From: Mesostigma viride
Taxonomy: Eukaryota; Streptophyta; Mesostigmatophyceae; Mesostigmatales; Mesostigmataceae
Reading direction: 5' to 3'
Assembly: GCA_009746045.1 (NCBI GenBank)
Contig: RPFO01002108.1
Coordinates: forward strand, 1-64,000
Length of the DNA: 64,000 nt
The notes under the pieces are model-generated. The model ran no database searches, was not told where the DNA came from, and was given only the letters and a program-made list of their open reading frames with translations. Positions 21,745-35,300 of the stretch are shown here, piece by piece (within the stretch, counting starts at the first letter, position 1; each line of letters opens with the position of its first letter). Made by a program: the position numbers and the translations under genes.

Positions 21745-23440
21745 AGCATAGTATTAATTAATTCTTCCTGGCTGGTGTTGTCCTCGCCTTCAGCTCGCCG
21801 CTCTCTTCTCCCTCCTTCAGCGCTCTGCCGACGACCTCTGGGTCCCCTTCCCCTTGACCGAAGCCACCTTCCACTTCATCCTTCAGGAGGCCATCGAGCA
21901 GCACATGACCCCCCTCGCCGCAGATGTGGCAGCCATCGGCTGGCTGCCGACTTCCCCACCATCTCCACCGCCACTCCACCCCCCACAACCAAACTCCGTG
22001 ACATCGACAAGCGCCTCAAGGACAACGCCATCGCCATCGAGTGCCTGCAAAACACCGTGCGCAGGCCTCACCGCCCAGGTGGTGAAGGACATTGCTGCCA
22101 AGCATGCCCCCGCTGGCCCAGCAGGCGATGCTCCTATAGGCGAAGCTCCCCCGCAGACCTGGGCTGGGCACCACGCACTGCTCGAACCACATCACCACCA
22201 CCGGCCACCACCACCGCCATCGCCGCAAGTGAGCCAAGCAACAGACGCTGGGACCTCCGCGAGGAGGCTGAGCTCGACAAGCGCAGCCATTACGTCATCG
22301 TAAAACACTTCAACCTGCTGGAAGGTGAGAACTCTGAGAAGCTTGAACAGGCGTTTGCGGACAAAATCCAAGTGCCCCCGTGGCCCTCATTGGTGAGCTC
22401 AAGCTGGATGCCCTCCGCCTTCCCCGGTCGCGATGGGACCGCCCCCGCTGCTGCTCGATCACCTTTGAGCACAAGCTTTCGAAGTGTTCCTCAAGCGCCG
22501 CAAGCGGCTCGTGATCGATGACTACCTACACGCTGGAAGACGACTTGACCCTGGCGCAGCGCAACAACGGCGGCGGGAGCTATGGCCGACCTATACCTCC
22601 AGCTCCGGCAGGCAGCCGGAAGGGAAGAAGCCGGTATATATAATGGAGGGGGGCGGTCATCTACGTCGACCACAAGCCCTAGCCAGCAGGTGACCCCCGC
22701 TGCCCCAGCACCCTCAGCAACCCCAGCCGAGGGGACTATAGCAGTAACTAGTAGTGTAGAATAGTAAGGCTAAGCGAGGCGTGGACACTCACGGAAACAC
22801 TGGCAGCTAAGCTAGACGGCACGGTTTACAGGATGCTCCGACAGGTCCTGAACGTAAGGTTTTCCAAGCGCCCGTCATTAGAGTATTTGTATCAGGGCAT
22901 GCCTCGTATTTCGGACGAGATTAGACAGGGTAGGATAGCATTTGCATAGGACACCTTGCTCGCACCAGCCAGGTCGACACCGCCCTTGGTCTGGCAGGCC
23001 CCCAGCGGCTTGGCTAGCCAGGGCGGCATATTCTGACCTGGCCTGGCCCCAAGGGCATTCCCAAAAGGGTAGGGAAACATGTCATGAACTACATCCAGAT
23101 GTTGCTGGACAACCTAGTGGTCAGTCCCATGCAGCCCAGTTTGAACACCGCATCCACTCTCTCTCCCTTCTTTGGACTGCCATGCAGAACAAGACGCGGT
23201 GGCAGAAGATTGTCAAGGCTCACACGCCAGCCCCTGTGGGCAAGCCACCTCCCCCCAAGAGGCGGCGGCGTTTTGATGAGTAGTCATAGTCAGGATTTTT
23301 CTAGACTAGATAGCTTAGAGTTAGGTTAGTTCGATTACGCGGCTCCTTCCACTCCACCCATCCATCAAGGAATATGTGCTACATGATCTCCCAACGGAGG
23401 CATGTTATACTTTAATTTAATTTTTAAGGCTAAACCAACG
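21745..23440 (+). mobile_element. Non-LTR retrotransposon, internally deleted (ORF1 plus 3' end)
   Basis: The 5' two-thirds (21745-22760) is a Pro/Ala-rich ORF1-like region in several broken frames. It shares LQEA(I/L)EQH and PLAADVAA with the minus-strand copy at 24.0-25.6 kb. It then jumps to the C-terminus of a reverse-transcriptase ORF (22775-23282: EAWTLTETLAAKLDG, LYQGMPRISDEIRQGRIAF, GHLARTSQVDT), with the endonuclease and catalytic RT missing. The 3' UTR has GGAATATGTGCTACATGATC, the CTCCCAACGGAG hairpin at about 23381-23405 and an A/T-rich tail. This copy is dead. Confidence 0.75.
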
Positions 23441-23454
23441 TCGCCATTGAATTG

Positions 23455-23620
23455 AATTGAATTGTAACATAACTCCGTTGGGAGTATATGTAGCACATAG
23501 CCCTTGAGAGGGGGCATATGGCCTATCATACATCCTAAGCTACTTCCTGCAAGGGTGGGGATGTAAAGGACCCTTGCTCTAGGTGCACCAGGGCACGTGC
23601 ATCCCCATGATCTTCAAGCT
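23455..23620 (-). mobile_element. Non-LTR retroelement 3' tail fragment
   Basis: Read on the minus strand, this matches the plus-strand tail at 63780-63925 over about 150 bp (GGTGCACCTAGAGCAAGGGT, CCTTGCAGGAAGTAGC, GCCATATGCCCC, TGTGCTACAT, CTCCCAACGGAG). It lies tail-to-tail with the preceding element. Only the terminal part is present, as expected from 5'-truncated reverse transcription. Confidence 0.75.
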
Positions 23621-24014
23621 AACGTCGCCATGTACATGTATGATCACTGGGAGACGACCAGCGCAGGCCAGAAGTCGGAAGAATCCGGACCATCTCGAGC
23701 TTGCCGTTATCTTGTCCGCGTTTTCGAGTCGTTCAGGATGATAAATATGAATGGAGATGGAAATGTGTAGCCTTGTGCATTGAAATTATTAATTCATTAA
23801 CCCGTGTTTTTTTAAATTAGAACGCGATGTATCGCGTTGTAAGCTTTTTTTAGAACGCGTATAGCACCTAGAAGGAAAGTTTTTTTCATGGTCATGTATA
23901 TACTTTCCTGAAAGCCCATAAATCAAAGTTTTTTTTGAGCTACTCAGACCTACAACATGCTAATTCATTATCTTACGTAGGCCACGAGCCACGAGCCACG
24001 AGGTAGCCATGGCT

Positions 24015-25710
24015 GACGGCGGAGCTCATAACTTTCACGTTTGAGCACCGAATTCAGCCGGTAATATCACAATCGCTTCGGTATTCCCCTAAGCTGGGCT
24101 GTCTGGAGCTGTGGAGGTGCTGGGGCCGCGGGGGTCGCGTGCCACCTGGAGCTTGTGGCCGATGTAGACAGTGGCCGCCCCCTTCCAGTACACCGGCTGC
24201 CCCGCCGCGGTCTGCCGGAGCTGGAGCCGGTACTAGGTCGGCCATAGCTCCCGTCGCCATTGTTGGCTGCGCCAGGGTCAAGTCGTCGTCCAGCCGGGTG
24301 AAGGGAGTCTTCTCGAGCCCGGCTTGCGGCGCCCTGAGAAAAGAAATCTTGTCCGCCGGGTTCTTAAAGGTGGGAAGAAGCGGGGACGCCCCTGCCTTCC
24401 CCAGCGGGCGCGGGGAAGACGGTTGGCGACCAGCTCGATCTCACCAGTAAGGCCCATGCGACCAAGGATGTCTCTCTCAAACGCACGTGCAAGCTTCTCG
24501 GAATTCTCACCTTCCACCAGGTCGAAGTTCTTGACGTTGAGGCTGCGCTTGGCGAGCTCGGCCTCCTCGCGGAGGTCGAGCGTCTGCTGCTGGAGCTGTG
24601 CTGCGACGGCGGAGGTGCCGGTGGAGGCACCGGCGGTGTGTTGCTTAACACAGGGTTAAGCATGGCCGCCCAGGCCTGGGTGGGAGGAGCATTGCGGATG
24701 GGGCGGCCCGCCAGGCCAGCGGGGGCTGACCTTGGCGGCAAACGTCCTTCACCGCCTGGGCGATGAGGCCTGCGGTGTTTTGCAGGACCTTGATGGCGAA
24801 TCATGGCGTTGTCCTTGAGGCGCTGGTCGATGTCGCGGAGCTGGGGCCGGTGATGGCGTCGGAGGTGGCCAGGTGGTGGCGGTGGAGACGAGGAGGGTGG
24901 AGGTGGCGGTGGAGCTTGGTGGAGAGGACGGGGAGATCGGCAGTCAGTGTGCTGCCCATGGCCGCCACATCTGCAGCGAGGGGGGCCACGTGCTGCTCGA
25001 GGGCCTCCTGAAGGAGTGAGCGGATGGAGGATTCGGTCAAGGTGGTGGTGTCAGATGGGCTTGGGGGGCCAGAGCTCCTCAAGGGAGCGTCCAAGGAGTG
25101 ATCCTCGGAGGGATCAAGAAGAGGACGTATTGCTGGAGGTGCATGGGGTCGGCGGGTGGACGTGTGGATGTGGTTGTCGAATGCCGGGCGCCTCTGAAGG
25201 AAAGCATTGTTCAAAACGGCGGCCTTGGTGGGAAAGCTGCTTGCACAGTTCAAGAAGCGAGGCGTGCGATCCCCAGAACACGTAGCTCAGGAGCTTGTCG
25301 TGGGTGAGCTTGTCAAAAAAGCCGGGCTGGCTGGCATCAAAGTCGAACTCTTCCCAGGTCGGCTCGCAGCAGGGCGACTGCATGCGCTTGGGCTCAGGCG
25401 ACGCTGCGGGTGAGGCGAGCCCGGCCACGCGGGGGCTGGGCGACCACTAGAGCTTGGCTAGTGGCGCCGCTGCCTTCTGGGCCACAGGGCGAAGCTGCAG
25501 CCGGAGCTGCAGACTCATTTTCAGGGCTGAGCGCAGCCGCCAGGCTGCGCTGCGCGGAGGAGCGTTTGCTCGCCATATATTGCGTAATAGCTTCGGAAAA
25601 TTATATCAGCGTACACGTACGTGCGTCTTAGAAAGACGAAGCGATTGCATGTGATATTCACAGCCGAATCAGTCCGGTGCCCAAACGTGAAAGTTATGAG
25701 CTCCGCCGTC
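24015..25710 (-). mobile_element. Inverted-repeat-bounded unit carrying a retroelement ORF1-like gene
   Basis: The segment is flanked by inverted repeats of about 60-70 bp starting GACGGCGGAGCTCATAACTT (left 24015-24085; right, complementary, 25640-25710), with only a few mismatches and small indels. The interior is a minus-strand, frame-broken ORF1-like gene from ATG at 25576 (MASKRSSAQRSLAAALSPEN), through WEEFDFDASQPGFFDKLTHD (about 25340) and LQEALEQHVAPLAADVAA (about 24990), to a Pro-rich end near 24060. The same ORF1 occurs at 21.7-22.7 kb inside a non-LTR element. Either a foldback-type transposon captured it, or it has become trapped between two inverted copies of another repeat. Confidence 0.6.
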
Positions 25711-25799
25711 ACTGCTCAAGCCATGCATATGGCGCTACGTATACTCGTGGAGTCATGGCTGCCTGAACATGCCGGCTAGGCCACTTCCATTCCATGCCA

Positions 25800-25848
25800 G
25801 GCATTAATTAATTAATTATTTAATTAATTGATTAATTAATTAATGCAT
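25800..25848. repeat. TTAA-rich tract
   Basis: Near-perfect run of ATTAATTAATT between GCATTAATTA and TTAATGCATG. It resembles the tails of the retroelement copies at 28802, 63332 and 63925 and may be a tail or a favoured insertion target. Confidence 0.7.
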
Positions 25849-25859
25849 GCATAGGTCCG

Positions 25860-28835
25860 GGTCGCGCCACGTCGGTGCGTGGCACGCGCTTGCAAGTTTG
25901 CCAGTGGATTGCGACGGGGCGCAAGGGGACCCTGCCATAGGTGGTGTCTACCAGCAACGTGCGCGTGTAAGATGCATCCAGGCCGCATGCATGCATAGCA
26001 CACGTGGTGTGCCTTGACTATATCTGCGTACGCCGGGCTCAGCGCCCCTCAGTTGTCGATGCTCGCGTCTTGCAAGATTCTGTCCGCACGGTGGAATCTG
26101 ATCACCGTCTCGTGCTCGCTCGCATCAGATTGCGGTTTCCTGCCCGGGTGAAACCGTCGCGACAGCTGGCGCCTCAGCCAGATCTCGATCAAGGTGCTCC
26201 GGATTGTACGTGCTGAAGGATGCCGACAAGATGTCAGCAGCAGAGCAGGCCGCTACATAGTCGCACAGGGTGACAGGGACGACTTTCTGGCCGTCTTCGA
26301 CGCCAGGGGCAGCCGCCAGGAGTTACACGCCAGTCCGCCGCCGGTTGATATTTCAGTGATCCTCCGCGGTATCGCTGCCAAGTATCGTCTGGCTGCCCAC
26401 ACCCTCCCCTCCTTGCCTCTGCGCCGGGCGGCTTGCTTTCCACCGTCACGCACCGACAGTGGTCGCCGCTATAGGCAGATGCTCCGCCGCAACAGGGATC
26501 CGACCGCCAATTAAACCAGGGCTGCAAGCAGCTCTGAGGCCGTCGCCTACGCGCAGGCTGAGACGGGCAGACGCTCAGCAGATGGTCAAGGACCTGCGCA
26601 GCTGCCAGCAGAAGCACGACGGCAAGGGGGCCTGGTTCTGACCAGTACTTAAGCGCCTCACGGGCACCCGGACGGCCTAGTAGCTCGGCCGGCCCCACCG
26701 CCACGACGTCCCTGCATGGCGCCCCAGCCAAGCGGCTTCGTACCTGGGCCGCGGCCACGGCCGAGGTTGGGACGCGGCCGGGGACAGCTGCGCCGCCCCC
26801 ACCCCAGTGCTCCCAGCCGCCGCCGCCCGCCCGGCCGCCCTCCAGGGCCGGCCCCGCGCTGGGCCCCCGGCCCCGCCTAGGTCAGCGGCGGACTACCTAG
26901 TCCCCCCGGCCCGCTGATCGGCCCACTTGGCGACCCGTCCGGCGACATGCCTCCTTTCACCTCTCGCGAGGTCACGGAGGCGGTCCAGCGCCTGCGTTAT
27001 GACGCAGCCACCGGCTCCGACGAGATTCCTGCCGCAGTTGTGAAACTTGAAGCCGAATTCGAGGACACCGGTGTTATGCTGCTCTTCCGGGACATCTGCA
27101 ACCGCCTTCTGCTGTTGTCGCAACCGCCTCCAGCAGCCTGGCAACACAGTTTTCGCACGATGCTGTACTGTTGTTGAACTTAGAACAAGGGGTCGCCAGC
27201 CGACCCCGGCAAAGTACAGAGGGGTGTGCATTCAAAGTGTCCGGCCCTCAAGCTTCTTATTATGCGGCTCATCCTGAACCGCATGCGCCCGGCCCTGGAC
27301 GGTCACCTCAGCGAGACTCAGCACGGCTTCCGTTCAGGTCGCAACACAGTACAGGCGCTCTTCGCTACTCGCCGACTGGTGGAGGAACTGCAACGCCTTC
27401 AGCCTGGTGAGTCCCCTTTGCACCTTGTGCTGGTGGACTTCATCAAAGCCTTCAGATTCGGTTTTCTGGCCTGCGCTTTGGGACATCCTCGAGCTGTTCC
27501 GGATCCCCCGCCGGCCCCCTTATTGCTGTCATCCGCAACCTGTATGAAGGGTCCACCACTTCGGTGCGCACTTCTTACGGGACCACGCCACCATGCCCTT
27601 TACAGAAGGGTGTGTGGCAGGGCTGCGTGCTGTCGCCCTACCTGTTCATTATTGTGGTCGAATACGTAATGATTCAGGCGCGCAAGCGATTTGCCCGCAT
27701 CGTGGGTAGGGAACCAGGGGTGCAGGTTGCTAAGCACTTCTGGCATGGCGGAGCGGAAACGGAGATTCGGCTGGCGGACATCATCTACGCAGACGACACC
27801 ACCCTCTTCGAGGACACCGTGGGCACGTGCAGACATGGCTTGACTGCCTGGCTATCGAGGCCCGTGCAGTGGGGCTTGAGGTCAGCAAGAAGACAGAGGC
27901 CCTGGCGGTTGGGCTCACCCACTCACCGCCACCCCTCTATCTCACTAGACAGCTCTCGAGTCCTGTATCGGGACCGCGTCAAGCTGCTGGGCAGCCTGCT
28001 TCCCAGCTGCGAGGCTGATGTGGACCATCGCATCTCCCTCGCCTGGCACGCTTTACGCCAGTACCGGGCCCTGTGGCGCAAGCCCCTGGGCAGGATCGAG
28101 AAACAGGACCTGTTTAAGGTCCTCGTCCTTCCTGTTCTCACGTATGGGGCCGAGACGTGGACCCTTGCACCGCCGACCGGCCTGGCCCGCAAGCTGGACG
28201 GCGCGGTCACCAGCATGCTGCGTTCCATTTTCAGAGTAGGATATGCTGCTCATGGACATCCGCAATGAGGACCTGTACCAGGGCATGCCCTATATCACCA
28301 GCACCATTAAGCAACGACGCCTGCAGCTCGTAGGGCACCTAGCTCGCACCAACCAGGTAGACACCTCACGTGGCCCCCCCGCAGGATCGACTGCGACCAG
28401 CTCAGCCTGGCCGGCACTTCCTGACGTGGGCCGGGCCCCGTGATGCTAGACGCCGCAAGGCCCGCACCTTCAAAGAACAGCTAGTAGATCGGGACATGGG
28501 GGGCCTAGGTCTTTCCATGATTTGGAAGAAGATGATGGACAATGCCAAGTGGGCCCAGGTCGTAGAGGACAACGAGCCCCCCCCCGTGGGGAAGCGCCCG
28601 CGTGTGCGAACCCGCGGGAGACACGCCAGACAGCTCCCCTAGGGTAGCGGGATGTTGTTTAGATAGCTGTTGTAGTTAGTGATGTTGTTAGATAGATGTT
28701 GTAGGTAGCTGATGTAGGTAGATTAGACCGGTAGGAATGTTGCACCCATCCCTCCATCCATCGGGGTTAATGCTCCGTGACTCCCCAACGGGAGCACGAG
28801 TCTAATTAATTAATTAATTAATTAATAGCACACGT
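25860..28835 (+). mobile_element. APE/RT-type non-LTR retrotransposon, degenerate
   Basis: The 5' part (about 26004-26150) contains the end of an apurinic endonuclease-like domain (LDYICVRRAQ ... VESDHRLVLARIRL, with the SDHR-type terminal motif). The reverse transcriptase runs about 26947-28640: DAATGSDEIPAAVVK, LSETQHGFRSGRNTVQALF, LVLVDFIKAF, KGVWQGCVLSPYLFIIVV, LADIIYADDTT (catalytic YADD at about 27786-27797), LLGSLLPSCEADVDHRI and VLPVLTYGAETWTL. The C-terminus ends PPPVGKRPRVRTRGRHARQL with stop at 28640-28642. Order and motifs fit the RTE/CR1-like group of LINEs, but I cannot fix the clade. Several frameshifts (about 27180, 27470, 27560, 28260, 28360) make it non-functional. The 3' end has a CGTGACTCCC-CAAC-GGGAGCACG hairpin at 28777-28798 and a TTAA tail. 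Confidence 0.85.
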
Positions 28836-30868
28836 TACGGGACCATCATGCCATGTGTGTCCTATCCAACAGTTTTCTGATTCAACAGCAAAAAAATTGG
28901 TATTACGAAATTTACAAAAATCATACATCCCGGCAACACGATGTAAGTTTCATATCAACAAACCCTTGATCAGCTTATGAGAAGCACACCTATTTGATAC
29001 CCACATCTTGTGCACATGAGGGTACAAACCAACGCCATGTCGCCTCTGACTCGCTCGCCCAATACGGGCCAGCATGACCACGCCACTATCCCTTGGAAGA
29101 ATGATCAATTTTCCGTTTACCATGAGGCCACAAGCGTAGCACTGACGCCGCTGTGGTCCATCAGGTTTCCCAATGTGAGACTAAATACCTGTACAAAAAA
29201 CAACCGAACCCCTTGCCAGCTGTGCTTGTAGCTAGCCAGCCCGCAGAAACTTGACATGAAAGCGGGGCAGACATGCCTAGATCAGCATGTATTAGCTACT
29301 TTATAACACCGCTCCACGGGAGCTTCGGCATACCACAGCTGGCCAACCATCTGATTCGGCTGTCACCAGCTCTTAGGTCATGCTCTTGACCCATGCCGAA
29401 CAGCTCTCGTGCACATGGCGATGGGCAGTAATTGATTAGCAAAGGCGTGCCCGGCGAGGTAGACCGCAGGGCGAATGCCGGATTCCGCCTGCGGGGCAAT
29501 GCCATGCAGCCGCCTGCCGCAGGGAGAAAAATGTGCGGATGAGCAAAAGTGCAAAAAGTAAAACAGTAAAAATAATAAATGGAAGTCCCCAAAGAAAGCA
29601 TGATGGTTGCACATAGAAACCTATACAACCCTTTGCGCATACTTTAGAGACCCCATTACACTGGCTATTCTGCTAATCCCATTACTCCAGCTTTCAGCAT
29701 GCACTCAGTGACTGTGATTTCCACTATGACAATAGCAGCTGTAGCGTTGCTTGTATAAAGTACAACAAATGAGAGTACGAGCAATGTCTTCCGGGTGCTG
29801 ATGAGCAACAAGATTTGAATGTCCTCCCGCTACTGAGCAACTTGAGCAGGCCACGGTGACCGAGGCAGGCTGGCCCTGACACATTGGACGAGCAGCAAGT
29901 GGCGCAGAGGATACGCTCCAATGTTCACACATCGCTGACATCCCCGCCAGGTCAGCATCTGCCCACGGCCAGGCCCGGTTGTGTACCACAGGAGGGAGGG
30001 GGGGCCGCCGTGGCTGCTAGATGTGCCAGCAGCGCACGTCGGCTCCCCCTCAATGTTATGAGCAGCGCAAAATATGGGAGGGCGTGTGGTGGCGACCCGG
30101 CGCATGCGCGATGGGCCGCGCGCTATCCCATGAACGATTAGCTGCGACTAGTGAGTGATACTCATGCTAGGTGCTATTGATGATGGGTGAAACAGTGCGA
30201 TCTGTTAAAATTTTTAGGATATTTCCGATAATCATGTTGTCGTCCCCATGTTCCAAACTTGGACGCATTGCACAGCGCATCGCTAGGAAATGACAGAGCT
30301 TCACCGTATGTGTCCTGCCAGGTAACGGGGAGACATATCCAAGGCACTCAAGGCTGCAAAGCATCGATCTGGGTTTGAAAAGTTTAGGAACCAACATAGC
30401 TCTCCTGAAACAGAGTAATACGAAAAGCTCTGCCAAAGCCAGCACTGCCACCACAGCTCATGCAAAGTGCATGGGACGGTGCCGCCATGATGTGGGTATC
30501 GTGCCACTGGCTAAATTTATAGTTTAAATTGATGTCATTGTGTCACTGGTGACGGAGCACACTGCCACACATGCATAGCTCACGTGGGTTCAGACCCAGG
30601 CTCTAGTGGATACTAATACTGGATTAAAAGGGTTGAAATATGCGTAGTTCTCCCGAAATCAAGGCAAAAGAAAAGGATGGGTTGCAGCAGGTTGGAGCTA
30701 CGCACATGAGCACGGCACTGGTAAACCACGATCCCCCGCAGCACTCCCAGGCATTATGGAGCAGTTGAGCACTATGCATTTGACCATGTATGGCGCAGGC
30801 CTACTGGCGGGGCAGCGCCACTTACTGGCAACGGGAGATATGCTCCACCCAGCCATGTCGCTTGGCTC
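28836..30868. other. Spacer downstream of the NT-C2 gene
   Basis: About 2 kb with no recognisable gene, RNA or repeat. Open frames are short (up to about 114 codons) and without domain signals. It should contain the 3' UTR of the minus-strand gene that ends at 30869. Confidence 0.5.
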
Positions 30869-32288
30869 CTAGCGCTTCTTGGTGGTCAGCTTGGCAAGTT
30901 GCACCTGGGGGAAACACACCAGCGGCCGAGGCATGCGATCGACCAGATGAGGGACATAAAATAGAACAGACTGCCTAAACATACTGCCAGGTGGGGGAGA
31001 AATTCAGCCGCCACAAGAACTGGCACAAGACCTGTTGACCCCGCTTTTTTCCCCAAACAGACCCATCTATGGCCCCTAGCAACTTGGAATCCGACCAATC
31101 AGGATACCCCTGCGAAGCGCTAGACCCTACCTACAGGATGCTGACCACAGCCCATGCATGAACTTCGTGACTGCCCCGATGAGACCCAGGAAGGAATGAA
31201 GGAATGGCCCGATAGAGGCTGAGCATTGCAGCCATGGGTAGTACAAAATCATACGCAATCCTATCCATGTCTTACTGGTAAGCATTAGAGTGGTAAGCAT
31301 TACATGTCATGCATGATACCGGCGGCCAGAGCGGCCTAATTAATTAATGAAGAAGATGCCTCCGTGGGTAGCATATGTAACACATATCCCTGAGAAGGGG
31401 CATATGGGTTTCAAATACAGTCTGGGCTACAAACTGCAGGCGGAGGATGTAAACTGATGCCTACTCGGGGTGCACAAGGTGCACCTGCACCACTCGCGGC
31501 CAGAAGAGCCCCCGCATCCAAACAATGACCAGCCCCAAGCAACATCCGACTCGCACAGTCATAGACGATAAAGCAGATTCTCATTTTCAAACTGGACAGA
31601 TGACAAAGTGACTTTGGACAGCAACCCACGTTGAGGGGAGGTTTCCAAGGTGCACTCATACTTGAGCATACGTGAGGGACGAACCGCCATACCACATCAC
31701 ACTGAAGTATAGGGATATCAGCGTCCCTTGCGTAACATGACATGCAACGCGAGCAGCACAGTCCTCTCCTCGTACCCCTACCACACCAAGCCATGTAGTA
31801 CTACACCACATTCTCTAGTAAGCTATCACAGGGTATACTATAACCGACATACCTCGAGCGACGTGAGCTGCTTGGCGAGCAGCACGTTCCTCTCCTTGGC
31901 CTTGTTGGTGGATGTGCGCAGTTCACGCATCTGCATCTGCTGGTCCTCGCGCTCGTACTCGGATTGCTGGCGCACGCAACGCAACGCCCGCCAACCGGGG
32001 GGGGGGAGGGCAAGGTTGAGAGTAGTTCACGGAATGCAACACGGGCCATGGGATAACAATACAAGGAAAGTGACGCGCAACGCTGCACCAGCACACATGG
32101 GGCAAGGTGGAGGGAGTGTTAACCTGTAGAGTGCACCGGCCTCAACATCAGCCACATGAAAATGATAACACCAGGAAAATACAAGCGAAGGTAGCCTATA
32201 TTAATTTTTTTTTTAATCTAAATTTTTTATTTTTTAAAAAAAATTAATTTAATTTTAATTTTTTCTTTTTAAATTTAGATTTTTATTA

Positions 32289-32344
<56 letters not shown>

Positions 32345-35300
32345 TTTTAATGTGCCGGCTGACGCAACGGCAGCAACAAGGTCAAGGGCTAGTCGGTCGA
32401 GGGGCAGGGAATCAGGTATTGACAATGGTGAGATACTACAAAGGGGAGAGAGACATACGCCCATGCAACCAGGGGCACACAAGTGAAGGGGAGGAATATG
32501 GCATCCATTAACTTAGTGAGTCACGAAGTCCCGTTGGGGAGCCGTGGAGCATTGATCAGGCATGAACCAGCATGGGAGAGGACAGCATGGGACAGAACCA
32601 TGGGAACAGAACCGGCATGGGGAGAAAGACACGCACACCGACGCGACAAGGGGAGCACATTCAAGCGAAAGAGAGGCGAGAGGCTGGATATGATAATCTA
32701 CACTTCACAGAAACTTTACGGAAACTCTCCACATTGGCTAACATCCCGCTGAGGAATCGGCCGATGTGCAGGGACATTATGCTAACGATTTAAGTTGCAA
32801 TTCTGGTTCTCAGCACTGTTTCATGCACTCGATTGCCATGTCACGCAGAAACCGTGGTTGATGTTGTGTAATACACGCTACGTGTCTCGCATATAAATGC
32901 ATCGAGTGACCATGGTTGTTTCACGCCGTGGGCAAGCGTGGGGAGGCGAGAGGACGTACCGCCAGTGCCACCTTGGCGTTGACGAGCTCCACCGTGGTCT
33001 CGTCCAACCGGCTGCATGGGGCAAACGGGGGGGCAACGCAGCAGGTTCAAGAGACAGGCATCCAGCCAGCCCCAGATAGTGTGCACGAGATGGGGCATGC
33101 CTTCCAACAATGGACCGACAGATATCATGTCAGGCAACCAGTGGCTACTCCTTCCCATTTCGCCCCTCCTTCATTCAGGAAATCTTTCACAAGGGCCAGG
33201 GCATGCACCTGGGTGGGGCTTAGCCCTTGCTACCAGGCGAACCCACAGGACGGGTGGCACAGTTGCCTTCGTGGCAGAGCCAGAGTTTCTCCTGAAACGC
33301 TTTTCTCCTCAAACACAATTGAAGCGCATGAGTACAGCGCACCTACTTCATCCTCCGGTGCTCATCACTGTTGCACCATCAATACCCAGGGTTACACATG
33401 CCCACTACCCAGACTATCTACCCAGACTATCTACCCAAGCAAACCCCGCTTGGACCCTACTCCTATGAAGTGACACATCCAAATGAGTCACGGAATACCA
33501 ACAAGAGCTTGCAAGCAACCAATACACTTAACAGACGACAGGTCATGCTCACAGCCCCTGGATCCTGGCGTACCTGACGGCGTCGGCGTTGGCGGCGAGT
33601 TTCCGCTCCAGTTCCGCAACCTTCGATTCCAGCAGCCGTACACGCCTGCTGGCCTCCTCCTCCGCGTCCTCCGCATGCTTGGCCTGGCCGGCCGATAGGC
33701 ATGAGTGGGGATGGGCGGGTTGTGTGAGGGAAGGAGGGAGGAAGGGGATTGGGGGGCCCAGGGGCAGAGGGCAAGGTTGGGGGAAAGGTACCGAATAACC
33801 TTTTTCAGAACATGGAAAGGCAGAATCAGCCAAGGCCAAAGGGAAGGGGGGGGAAGGTAGGTTGTCTGGGAAGCAGGTTGCGGAGAGTGGCAACTCTAGA
33901 GGAAGGCACGGTGGGCGGGTGGATATGCTTCTTCCGCCACTATTGAAGCAATGATGTGGGTACCATGTGCATGTGCATGGTAGCACGAGGCAAAGTGTGC
34001 AAACTAACGACTTTGTAAGATGCCGACTAGGTTCTTGACTAACCCATTCATAGCCAATACTAACCCAACTATCCGTGATGAAATAGATTGGGCTGCATGA
34101 CACTCTATTTTATATTGAAAATCCAGCCACCCAGGTACCATGGTCGTCTTGTGAACGCCAACACCGCGTTTTATCAAGGAGACAACCCGCGTTTTATGCA
34201 TGCTAATGCCAGCCATCCGCCACACTCTGTATCATTTGGCTGTCCCGCACTGATCACGACCAACCTGTGCCTATTGCTCTACACCAAGCCAGGCAGTGTG
34301 GATCATTTGGCTGTCCCGCACTGATCACGACCAACCTGTGCCTATTGCTCTACACCAAGCCAGGCAGTGTGGATCATTTGGCTGTCCAGCACGGATCACG
34401 ACCAACCTGTGCCTATTGCTCTACACCAAGCCAGGCAGTGTGGCTCATTTGGATGTCCCGCACGGATCACGACCAACCTGTGCCTATTGCTCTACACCAA
34501 GCCAGGCAGTGTGGCTCATTTGGATGTCCCGCACGGATCACGACCAACCTGTGCCTATTGCTCTACACCAAGCCAGGCAGTGTGGATCATTTGGATGTCC
34601 CGCACGGATCACGACCAACCTGTGCCCTATTGCTCTACACCAAGCCAGGCAGTGTGGCAGACGGCATACCGTAGAAATGCATACCATAGCATCCGGATAA
34701 CAGGACGCACGACATAATTAGCACGTAGACTGCGTAACGCAGATAACTCCATGCAGGCGGCAAGTCACTGTATGAGCAGACCCCACCCGCGTCGGGGTGC
34801 GCGCACGTACCTTTTGTGTGGCAACGTTGAGCTCCAGTTTGTGTGCCTCTGCAGACACGGACGCAGCACAGGGCACGCAAGCAGCCGGCACCGGTTTGTT
34901 CTCAACAAGTCAGCCACTGACATACTGGCCAGACCACCCCCCCCCCCCCCCCCAGTAGAACGCTCCTTTTCAGGCTTGCAATCGCGATGTGAGATCGATG
35001 GTTGTTTTCGTTGGCTGTTCGGCTAATGGGCCGGTCAGTCAAGCACAGGCCCACGGTCACGACTACCTAAAAATGACACAACTATCTAAAGATGTTGCAG
35101 TTCAGTATTTATCTTTCAGGTCCGCAATACCACCTACCTTGTAACCATAGCCGTACCCAGGTCGGTGCGGTATCCTGCCCGCTAAGCACACACCAGCGCA
35201 CAACAAAACTGCACCATAACTGCTTGGACGTGAATTCATGTCGTATAAGCGTACATATTGTAGTAATATATATATATATATATACTGTGAACCTCACCCA

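Noticed and set aside
34267..34717. Three overlapping frames of 116-135 codons
   Set aside because: Offsets of 71 bp and near-identical translation show they come from the minisatellite in intron 10 of the NT-C2 gene.
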